From assembly GCA_002440825.1 (NCBI GenBank), contig DJVH01000095.1, positions 62,001 to 126,000 on the forward strand: a DNA stretch of 64,000 nucleotides. Reading direction: 5' to 3'. The DNA is from Bacteriovoracaceae bacterium UBA6261. GTDB taxonomy: Bacteria > Bdellovibrionota > Bacteriovoracia > Bacteriovoracales > Bacteriovoracaceae. Each line of letters starts with the position of its first letter. The stretch's first letter is position 1. Of the stretch, positions 8,640 to 16,968 are shown in pieces. Made by a program: the position numbers and the translations under genes. The notes beneath the pieces are model-generated. The model saw nothing but the letters and a program-made list of their open reading frames with translations. It was not told the DNA's origin and did not search any database.

Positions 8640-9956
8640 ATGAAATCACTGCTCATCCTTTTATGTGCCGGATTCTTTCTGGCCTCTTGTTCGACGACTC
8701 CTCTTGAAAGTGTTCAGGAAAGAGAACCGGCCGAAGCAGCCCCAACAACTTGTCATGAGCTGGCTAAAAATATTTTTTTAAGCGAGAACTACGACAAAAA
8801 TCTGGAAAAGGCTTTAGCTGAAAAAAAGCTCATTACGTTAAAAGAAAAATTTATTATCGTTCAACACCCACGTCTTGAATGGATCAATAAAATTAAAAAA
8901 TCGTTCAATCAGTCTCTTAGAAACTGGAACAACAATCGCTATCCTTCTTTCTATCTTTTCAGTGAAGAAGAAATTGTACCAATGGCGAAACGGTACGCTG
9001 AGAATTTAGAAAAAATTGCTTTCAATCAAGTTCCTGCTGATGATGAAGAAACAACAAAAGCTTTCGTCGCCGTCACTGAATGGCTCAAAGCTTATAAGAA
9101 TTATAATGTTGATATGGACCAGTTGATTGAAGAAAGAATCTCACTTCAATACAATGTGAAACTACTGAAAAAATTAAAACTGGACAATGAGCCAAGAGAT
9201 ATCCAGTTGACTATTAAGCGTGCCGGGCAGCTAAAAAGTGAAATCATCACTCTCCGCAAAGAAGATAAAAATCTTGCTCATACAATCAAAAAATTAAAGC
9301 AGGAAATGAAAGACCTCGACGGCACACTTTTCAAAAACGGAAAGATCAAAGACCGTATCATGAGACAAGCGATGCTTCAGGATATGCTCACGATTCTTCA
9401 GAGAGAGATGGAGTACGCTTCAAAAAATGGTTTTGAAGGGTCAGCTCTTACGAAGGAAATGGATGAGCTCACTGCTCTCTTGAAACAGAGTGAATTTAAT
9501 CCAGTGACCTTCGGAGTTTATAAAATTCAGGATAAGGTCTTTATTCGGGAATTATTGGCCGCTTCGAAGCTCGACGTTCTTTATAACAAAATCAAGGATC
9601 CTCTCAATCGATTAAAGACTATCGTTTCTGATTATTTTAAAAACCGAAAAGCAGGAACTGATCAGGAAAAAGTGGGAATCTTTAAGCGCATGTATGCAAA
9701 GATCACCAGTATTACACCTAAGCAGGCAGCTATTGGTGGCGGAACGATCGCGGTGGCCGGATTGGGTGCTGAACGCTACTTTTGGTTTGGAAAGAAGAGC
9801 ACAACTGAAGAAATGGATCATTCGACAGCTGTTGAAATAGGCCCGGAAGACCAGGCCCACCAACAACAATTAGAAAATACAGAAAAAGTTGAAACTGAAA
9901 AACATGAAGGTCATTCTCAGGTCATCGAAGTGAGCCTGGAAGAATTGACCAAATAA
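8640..9956 (+). CDS. Coiled-coil lipoprotein, 438 aa
   Basis: The N-terminus is a lipoprotein signal (hydrophobic stretch ending FLASC, lipidated Cys16). The mature protein is mostly alpha-helical with a long coiled coil at about residues 190-270 (LKSEIITLRKEDKNL, then IKKLKQEMKDL). Around residues 360-380 lies a Gly/Ala-rich hydrophobic segment (AAIGGGTIAVAGLG) that could insert in a membrane. The tail is acidic and His/Gln/Glu-rich. There is no Shine-Dalgarno sequence; a GATAAA box ends six bases before the ATG, which suggests a leaderless transcript. Its stop codon abuts that of the convergent fadD gene. No known family; an envelope structural role is a guess. Confidence 0.78.
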   Translation: MKSLLILLCAGFFLASCSTTPLESVQEREPAEAAPTTCHELAKNIFLSENYDKNLEKALAEKKLITLKEKFIIVQHPRLEWINKIKKSFNQSLRNWNNNRYPSFYLFSEEEIVPMAKRYAENLEKIAFNQVPADDEETTKAFVAVTEWLKAYKNYNVDMDQLIEERISLQYNVKLLKKLKLDNEPRDIQLTIKRAGQLKSEIITLRKEDKNLAHTIKKLKQEMKDLDGTLFKNGKIKDRIMRQAMLQDMLTILQREMEYASKNGFEGSALTKEMDELTALLKQSEFNPVTFGVYKIQDKVFIRELLAASKLDVLYNKIKDPLNRLKTIVSDYFKNRKAGTDQEKVGIFKRMYAKITSITPKQAAIGGGTIAVAGLGAERYFWFGKKSTTEEMDHSTAVEIGPEDQAHQQQLENTEKVETEKHEGHSQVIEVSLEELTK

Positions 9957-11624
9957 CTACTGCCCTCTCAAATCTTTGCGCAAAATTTTTCCGACATTGG
10001 TTTTAGGCAATTCCGTTCTGAATTCAATGTGACGGGGAATTTTGTAGTTTGTTAAATTTTCACGACAGAAATGAATGATCTCATCTGCTGTCAGCGAAGG
10101 ATCTTTCTTCACAATAAAAAGCTTAATGGCTTCAGTCGTTTTCTCATCCGGTACTCCGATCGCAGCCACTTCAAAAACTTTTGGATGTTGAGACACGACA
10201 TCTTCGATTTCATTTGGATAGACGTTAAAACCAGAAACGAGAATCATATCTTTTTTGCGGTCGACGATTTTAATAAAACCATCTTCATTCATGATCCCAA
10301 TATCACCGGTTTTAAAATAACCGTCAGCAGTCATGACCTTTGCAGTTTCGTCATCGCGTTTCCAGTATCCCGGCATAACTTGAGGACCTTTAATACAGAT
10401 TTCACCAGTGCCTCCGATTGGCAGTGTATTCTCCTGATCGTCTTTAATCACAATATCAGTTGAAGAAATCGGCAGTCCGATAAAGCCATTGTACTCTTTC
10501 AAGTCCATCGGGTTGATACAAGCGGCTGGAGAAGTTTCAGTTAAACCGTAAGCTTCAATCAGCGCTTTTCCTGTAACGGCTTTCCATTTTTCAGCGACTG
10601 CTTTCTGTACGGCCATTCCTCCGCCCAAAGTTAATCTCAATGAAGAGAAATCCACCGTTTTGAATTCCGGGTTATTCAACAGACCATTGAAGAGAGTGTT
10701 GACTCCGGTAAAGGCCGTAAACTTCCACTTCTTCAATTCTTTAATGAAGCCAGGAAGATCGCGCGGGTTGGTAATAAGAATATTCAAGCCTCCGATTGAA
10801 CCGAAGACAAAGCAGTTCGCTGTCAAAGAGAAGATATGGTAAAGCGGCAATGGAGTGATGATAATCTCCTGCCCTTTTTGAATCAGTGGAGAAATCCAGG
10901 CGCGCGCCTGTGTAATGTTGGCGATAATATTTTTGTGAGTGAGAATAGCGCCTTTAGCAACGCCCGTCGTACCACCCGTGTATTGAAGAAAAGCGATATC
11001 TTCTTTTGTCAGCTGAGGCTTAACGAATTTCGTTTCGTCTCCTTTGGCAAGTTCATCTACAAAATTCAAGGCTGAAGGAATATTGTAAGCCGGAACCATT
11101 TTCTTCACTTTTCGAATGACGAAATTCACGATCAATGATTTTGGAAAGCCAAGCATGTCACCAATTGAAGTGATGAGAACGTGTTTCACTTCTGTTTTTG
11201 AAAGGACATGTTCAAGCGTGTGACAGGCATTTTCAAAGATCACAATGGCCGCAGTGCCGCTGTCTTTTAACTGGTGCTCCAACTCTCTTGGTGTATAAAG
11301 TGGGTTTACATTGACAGCCACCATGCCAGCGCGAAGAATTCCAAACAGAGCAACCGGATATTGAAGAATGTTTGGCATCATCAAGGCCACGCGGTCGCCT
11401 TTTTTTAATTTCAAATGATTTTGGAGATAGCTGGCAAACTTCAGGCTCAAGCGATCAATCTCTTGATAGGTTAGCGTCTTCCCCATACAGTGGTAGGCCG
11501 GCAACTGTGAATATTGCTTAAAGCTTTCTTCCAGAATTTGGGGGATCGAATGGTAATTTTCCATTTGATCTTCAATATTTGCAGGTACCCCCGCCTGATA
11601 GTGCTTAAGCCAAACCTTTTCCAT
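9957..11624 (-). CDS. fadD: Long-chain fatty-acid--CoA ligase
   Basis: This 555-residue protein is an AMP-forming acyl-CoA synthetase of the ANL superfamily. It activates a fatty acid with ATP to an acyl-adenylate and then to acyl-CoA. Visible signatures are the phosphate loop YTGGTTGVAKGA (near residue 215), the A5-type motif YGLTETSPA (near 360), the KTGDIG region with its conserved Asp, the hinge segment VDRKKDMILVSGFNVYP and the C-terminal catalytic Lys in PKTNVGKILRKDLR. Length equals the FadD family. The ATG has a GAGG site about 8 bases upstream. It could feed beta-oxidation of prey lipids or lipid synthesis, perhaps supplying acyl-CoA starters to the polyketide locus 40 kb away, which is only inference. 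Confidence 0.93.
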   Translation of the reverse strand: MEKVWLKHYQAGVPANIEDQMENYHSIPQILEESFKQYSQLPAYHCMGKTLTYQEIDRLSLKFASYLQNHLKLKKGDRVALMMPNILQYPVALFGILRAGMVAVNVNPLYTPRELEHQLKDSGTAAIVIFENACHTLEHVLSKTEVKHVLITSIGDMLGFPKSLIVNFVIRKVKKMVPAYNIPSALNFVDELAKGDETKFVKPQLTKEDIAFLQYTGGTTGVAKGAILTHKNIIANITQARAWISPLIQKGQEIIITPLPLYHIFSLTANCFVFGSIGGLNILITNPRDLPGFIKELKKWKFTAFTGVNTLFNGLLNNPEFKTVDFSSLRLTLGGGMAVQKAVAEKWKAVTGKALIEAYGLTETSPAACINPMDLKEYNGFIGLPISSTDIVIKDDQENTLPIGGTGEICIKGPQVMPGYWKRDDETAKVMTADGYFKTGDIGIMNEDGFIKIVDRKKDMILVSGFNVYPNEIEDVVSQHPKVFEVAAIGVPDEKTTEAIKLFIVKKDPSLTADEIIHFCRENLTNYKIPRHIEFRTELPKTNVGKILRKDLRGQ

Positions 11625-11712
11625 GATTTACCCTCATTTTTGCTTTCTTTTAGTGTAGCGGATGAGTCTTTTTAACGCAAAGAGATGTCACAATATTTAT
11701 GTAATTTTATAT

Positions 11713-11740
11713 TTGGAAGTGACATCTACCTGTGTTATAC
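11713..11740 (+). promoter_or_regulatory. Sigma-70-type promoter of RRM gene
   Basis: TTGGAA at 11713-11718 and TTATAC at 11735-11740 with a 16-base spacer fit a vegetative promoter. Transcription would start near 11747 and give a U-rich leader of about 60 bases before the GGAG site at 11796-11799. Confidence 0.45.
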
Positions 11741-11807
11741 CTGAGGTCTAATAGTTACTTGGTCCTAAGCTGTTACCCACTTTTGACCTTTTTTTGGAGT
11801 TTTTTTT

Positions 11808-12173
11808 ATGGCTACTAAGTTGTACGTTGGCAATCTTCCTTACTCTGCTAAAGAAGAATCGCTAAAAGATCATTTCTCTTCTGCTGGTTCTGTTGCATCA
11901 GTGAAAATCATCATTGATCGCGAAACTGGAAGAAGCAAAGGCTTCGGCTTTGTTGAAATGGAATCAGATGACGGAGCACAAACTGCAGTTTCTCAATTAG
12001 ACGGTCAAGAATTCGAAGGTCGCTCTCTAAGAGTTTCTGAAGCTAAGCCACAACCTGAGAGAGAATCTCGTGGTGGATTCGGCGGCGGTGGAAACCGTGG
12101 CGGTGGATTCGGTGGTGGTCGCGGTGGAGACCGTGGCGGACGCGGCGGATTCGGCGGCGGAAGAAGAGAATAA
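11808..12173 (+). CDS. Glycine-rich RRM RNA-binding protein
   Basis: A 121-residue single-RRM protein. The RNP2 motif LYVGNLP is at residues 4-10 and RNP1 KGFGFVEM at about 44-51, with the usual beta-alpha-beta spacing over residues 3-80. The C-terminal 35 residues are a Gly/Arg tail with RGG repeats, as in cyanobacterial Rbp and plant GRP proteins that act in cold or stress response by binding mRNA. The aromatic RNP positions are intact, so RNA binding is expected. It has a strong GGAG site with 8-base spacing, its own promoter and a UUCG-loop terminator, all pointing to high, monocistronic expression. Confidence 0.93.
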   Translation: MATKLYVGNLPYSAKEESLKDHFSSAGSVASVKIIIDRETGRSKGFGFVEMESDDGAQTAVSQLDGQEFEGRSLRVSEAKPQPERESRGGFGGGGNRGGGFGGGRGGDRGGRGGFGGGRRE

Positions 12174-12197
12174 TTACCATTCTTTTTCACATAAAAG

Positions 12198-12226
12198 ACG
12201 GCTCCTTCGGGAGCCGTTTTTATTTT
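12198..12226 (+). terminator. Rho-independent terminator with UUCG tetraloop
   Basis: A perfect 8-bp stem (ACGGCTCC with GGAGCCGT) closed by TTCG, followed by T-rich TTTTTATTTT. It ends the RRM transcript, yet the next ATG lies only nine bases after it. Confidence 0.95.
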
Positions 12227-12234
12227 CAGGATAC

Positions 12235-12465
12235 ATGACAACAAATCTTATTCCCGAAATCGATTACACCATCAATGATGAAGGCAATCTGGTCTTCACC
12301 AAATCCTATCTTTTAAAACGTGGGCACTGTTGCACCAGCGGCTGTATCAACTGTCCTTACGGCTACGGCGATAAAGTCGATCCAATGATTCCTGCAGAGT
12401 TTTGTGATTCGTGGGAAGAAAATTCTGACTATGAGATTAGTTTTGAAGATGAGGAAGATCTGTAA
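12235..12465 (+). CDS. Small cysteine-rich protein, DUF5522-like
   Basis: A 76-residue protein with the compact motif YLLKRGHCCTSGCINCPYGY: four Cys in CC-x3-C-x2-C spacing followed by Pro-Tyr-Gly. This pattern is typical of the small DUF5522 family, thought to bind metal; its function is unknown. The C-terminus is strongly acidic. The frame is open upstream into the RRM gene, but those residues are an Ala/Val/Asp shadow of the RGG tail; ATG 12235 has AGGA only three bases away, short for a ribosome site. The gene starts just after the terminator of its neighbour and its last 29 bases overlap the convergent histidine kinase gene. Confidence 0.8.
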   Translation: MTTNLIPEIDYTINDEGNLVFTKSYLLKRGHCCTSGCINCPYGYGDKVDPMIPAEFCDSWEENSDYEISFEDEEDL

Positions 12466-15337
12466 CTAAACTGACGGACTCAGGTATGGTGAACAGAAAA
12501 GTCGTTCCTACTCCAACTTCGCTTTCCACCCAAATTCTTCCCCCATGGGCTTCAACAATACCTTTCACAATGGAAAGCCCAAGTCCTGCGCCCTGAGAAT
12601 GTGACTGCTCCGGCTGCCAATAGCGATCAAAGATTTTATTCAACTGCTCTTCTTCGATTCCAACTCCAGAGTCCTCTATTTTAAAAAGTGCAAATCCATT
12701 CTGACAGGTTTCAGCACTCAATTTTACAGAGCCTCCGGTTGGAGTAAATTTTAAGGCATTGCCAGTTAAATTGGATAAAACCTGGATCAGCTTAGAATGA
12801 TCGGCCTGGACTTTTAAATCGGGGTTCACTGCACTGATTAACTGAATTCCTTTTTCCTGAGAAAGCAAAGAATGGTTTTCGATCGTTTCGTTGATCAACA
12901 ATGAGGCGTATTCATTATTTTTTTCAACAGTAAAAGTTCCCGATTCAATTTTAGCAAAGGTCAAAAGATCAGAAATCAATTCAGAACTGCGTTTTACGGA
13001 TGCATTCATTTTATGAGTGGTACTCTTGATTTGTTCAATGAATTCATCCTTATCAATAGGTTTATTTGTCAGTCTTGAAAGTTTCTGAATGCCAAGATTG
13101 ATTGTCGTTAAAGGTGTACGCAAATCATGCGAGACAATAGCGATCAACTCTTCTCTCGTAGCAGAAGCTTTTTGTGCCTGCTGATACAAGTATGCATTAT
13201 CCACTGATAAAGCGATTCTCTCTGCGGACGCACGCGCCAGAGAAAATTCTTTAGCCGTGAAATCCGAATTTATTTTTACAAGAGTAATGATACCAAAAGC
13301 TCTTCCTCTCGCGGAAAGTGGAAAATGAGCGACTGAGTGCGAATCTAAAATTTCAGCGAGCGAATTGCAAAGAACCTGGCCCTTCATCTTTTCCAATTTA
13401 TTCCAGTTAAAAAGTTTGGGCTTTTTTTCATCGATGATTTTTTGAAGGATCTGATTAGGTTCAATTCTATGGTCATCAGAATACCAGGACTGAAGCTTGA
13501 AATTATTTTCCGAATCATTTGCATAGGCGTAAAAAGCCTCAAGCTTCCCCCCACCATTGATAATAAAAACTGAGCACCAATCCGCTTTACTTTGAGTGAT
13601 AAGCATTGCGGCTTTTCTCAATCGTTTTTTCATATCCAATTCCAGCGTGAGCTCGTAGCCAATGATGGAGGAAAAGCGCATGTGCTCTTCATTTATTTTT
13701 TCGTCCGATATGTCGCGAATAACAAGACTGATCATCTGCTCATTGTTGAGGTTGGGAATATAATTCATTGTCACTTCAGATAAAAATTTAGAGCCATCTT
13801 TTCGGATACTGGTATATTCCAGATTGTCTTGGGGATGGTAGTTCTGGAAAATATCCGGAATGAGCTTTTCTATTTTAATGGTCAATAACTCTTCTTCTGT
13901 GTAGCCGTAAAACTCCATCGCTTTTTTATTCACAAGCCGGATCGTGCCGCTTCTGTCTACCAGAAGAATTCCTTCAGTGATGGATTCAACCAGAACGCGG
14001 TAACGGGCTTCGGCTTCTTTGATTGTGGCCTCTGCCTTCTTGCGCTCTTCAATGCTTCTGACAAAGGCAATCCATCTGTTGTGAGATAAGATTTTTGCAC
14101 TTACTTCAACATCGACAAAGTTTCCATCTCCCTGCTTCAGCCGCCATTCATCAGTTTTATGACTTGGATGTTCACTGAGATAAGCTTTAGTTTCGTTCAA
14201 CCGGGGAACGTCTTCTGATGGGATGAGATCAATAATCGTTTTTCCAATGATTTTTTCTTTGGAAGTTTTTACTAATTGAGCGGCTGAATCATTGACAGCG
14301 ATGTACTGTCCGTCAAGATCAGCAACAAAAATACTTTCTGGTGCAAGTTCAATAAGAGTTCTGTATTTCTCTTCGCTCTCCTTTAACTCATTTTCAAGCT
14401 CTCGTCTTTCGCTATCAACTTTATCTACGTGGCGGGCGGATTCCCAGGCTGAGAATATAAAAAAACAGAAGATGAGAGTGTTTGCAAGAATTTGTCTGAA
14501 TATAGGTTGAATGAATCCAAGACCAACCAGAATTCCAATAATGAATTCGATCAGAATAGGAACAAAAAGCACTTTTAGAACCAATTTTCTTGCCAGATCT
14601 GCACCTAACGAATTTTTAAAAAAAAGGGAAAGATATCCTATGCGGGGTTGATAACAAAACAAGCCAATACTCAAAAAGAGAAAGGCAAACGCCGTCATCA
14701 AGGCCATCCCAATAGCTTGAATAGGAAGATAAGAAGTTAAGGCCGTATCAAAACCTGAAATCAATTGAACGAGCGACAGCAGTGTTAAGCCAAAAAAAAT
14801 CAACGTAAGGGTTTCTGATATTTTGCGGATTTTTTCAGATTTCAAATCGAGCGCTAAAACTGAAAATGAACTCAAGATCAGACAAATGGAGGCTTCAGGT
14901 GATGGCATGAAAAATCTCACTGGATCATATGTCTGAATTTTCCAGAATCCAGATTCAAACCAAAGAATTTTTCCAGAGATAAGCTGAATTAATGTCCATG
15001 CTCCCACTATAAAAGAAATTAAAGGGAGCTTGAGAAGAAAATCAACAAGAAATTCTCCTATCACTTTCCTTAAGCGATTTTGACAATAACGAATCAAAAG
15101 ACTGAAACTTGAAAAGAAAAGCGCGAATCCCAATAGAGGGTGCATAGGATGTGATCTGAATCCAAACTCATGAAACAACTGAATGTGGTTCTTATTGGCC
15201 CAGAGTCCGAATAAAACTGAAACCAAAGAAGCTAATGTAGCAACTACTCCACAACGTCCTTTTTCAACGAATGTATTAAGTCGTTTTTCAATCAACTCCA
15301 TTCTGTCAGGATAACCACAAAACTTATTGATTAACAT
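12437..15337 (-). CDS. PAS/GAF sensor histidine kinase, membrane-bound
   Basis: A 966-residue sensor kinase. Residues about 20-300 hold eight or so membrane helices. Two PAS domains follow (about 325-440 and 445-560), then a GAF-like domain (about 580-720). The HisKA domain has IVSHDLRTPL with the phosphoacceptor His737, and the HATPase_c domain shows the N box (NLTGNALKF, Asn859), DSGVGI and GAGLGLSIV glycine boxes. All catalytic residues are present and there is no receiver domain, so it must pass phosphate to a separate regulator; no partner is adjacent. The membrane part may sense a ligand or the membrane state, while PAS and GAF may bind cofactors. The start at 15337 has a distant AAGGTGG; the ATG 36 bases further in is possible. 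Confidence 0.93.
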   Translation of the reverse strand: MLINKFCGYPDRMELIEKRLNTFVEKGRCGVVATLASLVSVLFGLWANKNHIQLFHEFGFRSHPMHPLLGFALFFSSFSLLIRYCQNRLRKVIGEFLVDFLLKLPLISFIVGAWTLIQLISGKILWFESGFWKIQTYDPVRFFMPSPEASICLILSSFSVLALDLKSEKIRKISETLTLIFFGLTLLSLVQLISGFDTALTSYLPIQAIGMALMTAFAFLFLSIGLFCYQPRIGYLSLFFKNSLGADLARKLVLKVLFVPILIEFIIGILVGLGFIQPIFRQILANTLIFCFFIFSAWESARHVDKVDSERRELENELKESEEKYRTLIELAPESIFVADLDGQYIAVNDSAAQLVKTSKEKIIGKTIIDLIPSEDVPRLNETKAYLSEHPSHKTDEWRLKQGDGNFVDVEVSAKILSHNRWIAFVRSIEERKKAEATIKEAEARYRVLVESITEGILLVDRSGTIRLVNKKAMEFYGYTEEELLTIKIEKLIPDIFQNYHPQDNLEYTSIRKDGSKFLSEVTMNYIPNLNNEQMISLVIRDISDEKINEEHMRFSSIIGYELTLELDMKKRLRKAAMLITQSKADWCSVFIINGGGKLEAFYAYANDSENNFKLQSWYSDDHRIEPNQILQKIIDEKKPKLFNWNKLEKMKGQVLCNSLAEILDSHSVAHFPLSARGRAFGIITLVKINSDFTAKEFSLARASAERIALSVDNAYLYQQAQKASATREELIAIVSHDLRTPLTTINLGIQKLSRLTNKPIDKDEFIEQIKSTTHKMNASVKRSSELISDLLTFAKIESGTFTVEKNNEYASLLINETIENHSLLSQEKGIQLISAVNPDLKVQADHSKLIQVLSNLTGNALKFTPTGGSVKLSAETCQNGFALFKIEDSGVGIEEEQLNKIFDRYWQPEQSHSQGAGLGLSIVKGIVEAHGGRIWVESEVGVGTTFLFTIPESVSLVTDLPHLQN

Positions 15338-15452
15338 TTGTTTATAGTGTGTTCCACCTTAATTTTTCTTTATAAGGAAGACTAATATAAGGTTAACTTA
15401 AATGTTTAACAGTTGTTTAATCTATGAATGCACGTGGCATGACAAGACTTGC

Positions 15453-16079
15453 TTAAATTTCTTTTTTTAAATCATTCAAAAAATTTTCAATGATGATGAA
15501 TCGTCTTTCTGCTTCTGCTTTTGCTGATGTTGTATTCATCAACTCCACTACTTTTTTTAATTTTATAAAAATGTGGTCAATAGCATTGTCTTGATCGTCC
15601 CATTCGCGTTGAACAGCGAATGGATCGGCAGAATGATAAAAAGGTCTTTTGAGTTGTGTGGAAATGGAAAATAAACGGGCAAGTCCTATGGCCCCCAAGC
15701 CGTCCAGCCGGTCTGCATCCTGAACGATTTTTGCTTCCAATGTTTCAGGAACAATTCCACTACTAAAACTGTGAGCCGCAATAGCATGGGCAATGGCCTC
15801 AAATTTGTCCGCAGGAAAGTGAATGGATTTGAGAAAAAATATCGCCTCTTTAGAGGCCATAGTAGAGGCTGATTTTCTTTCGGGGTGATCCTTGGGAAGA
15901 TTGACCAGATCGTGCAGCCATGCTGCTGGTACAACGACATCCAGATCCGCTTTTTCTTCCAATGCTAATTTTTTTGCTGTTGCAACAACTCTTTTCACGT
16001 GAAGAAGATCGTGGGCAGGATCGAGCGTTCCCAGAACGCTTGCAATTTTTTGTTCTAAAAGCTTTTCGATTTGCTTCAT
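15453..16079 (-). CDS. HD-domain phosphohydrolase
   Basis: A 208-residue soluble protein of the HD superfamily similar to YedJ-type hydrolases. It shows the metal-binding signature: an early HDLLHVKRV helix with His, the WLHDLVNLP motif with the HD pair, and a later DADRLDGLGAIGLAR segment with the distal Asp. These residues bind a divalent metal and would hydrolyse a phosphomonoester or phosphodiester, probably of a nucleotide; the substrate is unknown. It begins three bases after the carbonic anhydrase stop and is the last gene of the five-gene minus-strand run. Confidence 0.88.
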   Translation of the reverse strand: MKQIEKLLEQKIASVLGTLDPAHDLLHVKRVVATAKKLALEEKADLDVVVPAAWLHDLVNLPKDHPERKSASTMASKEAIFFLKSIHFPADKFEAIAHAIAAHSFSSGIVPETLEAKIVQDADRLDGLGAIGLARLFSISTQLKRPFYHSADPFAVQREWDDQDNAIDHIFIKLKKVVELMNTTSAKAEAERRFIIIENFLNDLKKEI

Positions 16080-16082
16080 TAA

Positions 16083-16703
16083 CTAGAGCGGATCGAAGAA
16101 AGTTACGATACCAGTTGAAAGAGAGTGGTAAGCCGCCAGAATTTTCAAATCACCTGATTGAATCCGCTGATGAATGATGGGGCCGCTCGTGCTCAATTGT
16201 GTTGCCACTTTTCGTGCATTGGTCACGATTGAATTATAAAGAAGATCACCTGGAAGTTTTCGGCAAGCTTCAATAACCGGTATGATTTGCCATGAAATTC
16301 CTTTTACGCTCGGGATATTTTCCGGATTCATGCAAGCACGAAAAGCTCCACAGTTTTCATGTCCCATAACAATAAGAAGTGGAACTCCTAAAACTTCTAC
16401 AGCGAATTCCATTGACCCGATAACTGCATCCGAAAGAACAGTTCCGGCAATACGACATGTGAACAGATCGCCGATCCCAACATCGAACACAAGTTCAGGA
16501 ACAACGCGGGAATCAGCGCAACCCAAAATTCCAGCAAACGGGTACTGCTTTAAGTATTGAGCAAATAAAGTTTCACGTCCTCGCTCAGGGTGTGTCGTAT
16601 TTCCAGTGGCGAAATCTTCATTACCTTTTTTCAGAAGCTCGAGTGCTTCCTGCCAGGTGCCAGCTTTGCTCTTTCCTTCTTCTGTAAACTTTGTACTAAC
16701 CAT
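16083..16703 (-). CDS. can: Beta-class carbonic anhydrase
   Basis: A 206-residue cytoplasmic zinc enzyme that interconverts CO2 and bicarbonate. The active-site motifs are intact: GCADSRVVPE (zinc Cys and the Asp-Arg dyad) and MGHENCGAF (zinc His and Cys) about 58 residues later. Length and spacing fit the beta class. There is no signal peptide. The start codon overlaps the end of the GIY-YIG gene by eight bases, and the HD hydrolase follows after three bases, so translation is probably coupled. Confidence 0.94.
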   Translation of the reverse strand: MVSTKFTEEGKSKAGTWQEALELLKKGNEDFATGNTTHPERGRETLFAQYLKQYPFAGILGCADSRVVPELVFDVGIGDLFTCRIAGTVLSDAVIGSMEFAVEVLGVPLLIVMGHENCGAFRACMNPENIPSVKGISWQIIPVIEACRKLPGDLLYNSIVTNARKVATQLSTSGPIIHQRIQSGDLKILAAYHSLSTGIVTFFDPL

Positions 16704-16968
16704 TTTGATGTGCCTTGATAAAGTTTTCTTTTTGCACTCTGGAGAGACGTTTAATTTGCGCCTCTCTGATCAATGCATCACTTCTTGTTTGACAAGCTTC
16801 AAGATACACAACTTTTTCAGGTTTATCACTTCTAAAAAACTTAGCGCCGCGGGGTAAATCCCCCTTATGCTCCTGAAAACGCCTTTCCACATCAGTTGTA
16901 ATACCGGTGTATAAACGATTTTTAACAGTTTGAATAATGTAAACAAACCATGAAGACTCGCTCATCAA
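16696..16968 (-). CDS. GIY-YIG nuclease superfamily protein (UPF0213 type)
   Basis: A 90-residue single-domain protein of the GIY-YIG fold. The first motif reads FVYIIQ ... LYTGIT (a GIY-YIG variant), followed by the conserved Arg and His in VERRFQEHKGD and the Glu in LIREAQIKRL. This is the small stand-alone YhbQ/UPF0213 group, whose members may cleave or bind DNA. It overlaps adenine deaminase by four bases and carbonic anhydrase by eight, so it sits in an operon with unrelated enzymes. Confidence 0.9.
   Translation of the reverse strand: MMSESSWFVYIIQTVKNRLYTGITTDVERRFQEHKGDLPRGAKFFRSDKPEKVVYLEACQTRSDALIREAQIKRLSRVQKENFIKAHQNG

Noticed and set aside
12060..12170. GGT/GGC-rich repeats as a DNA repeat element
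   Set aside because: They encode the RGG tail of the RRM protein and have no repeat-unit structure beyond codons.
12070..12234. Upstream extension of the Cys-rich protein frame
   Set aside because: It runs through the RRM coding end and terminator and gives low-complexity Ala/Val/Asp sequence; the family motif starts after ATG 12235.
12005..12244. Pro-rich reading frame antisense to the RRM gene
   Set aside because: It is the mirror of the Gly/Arg tail; no ribosome site and no independent signal.
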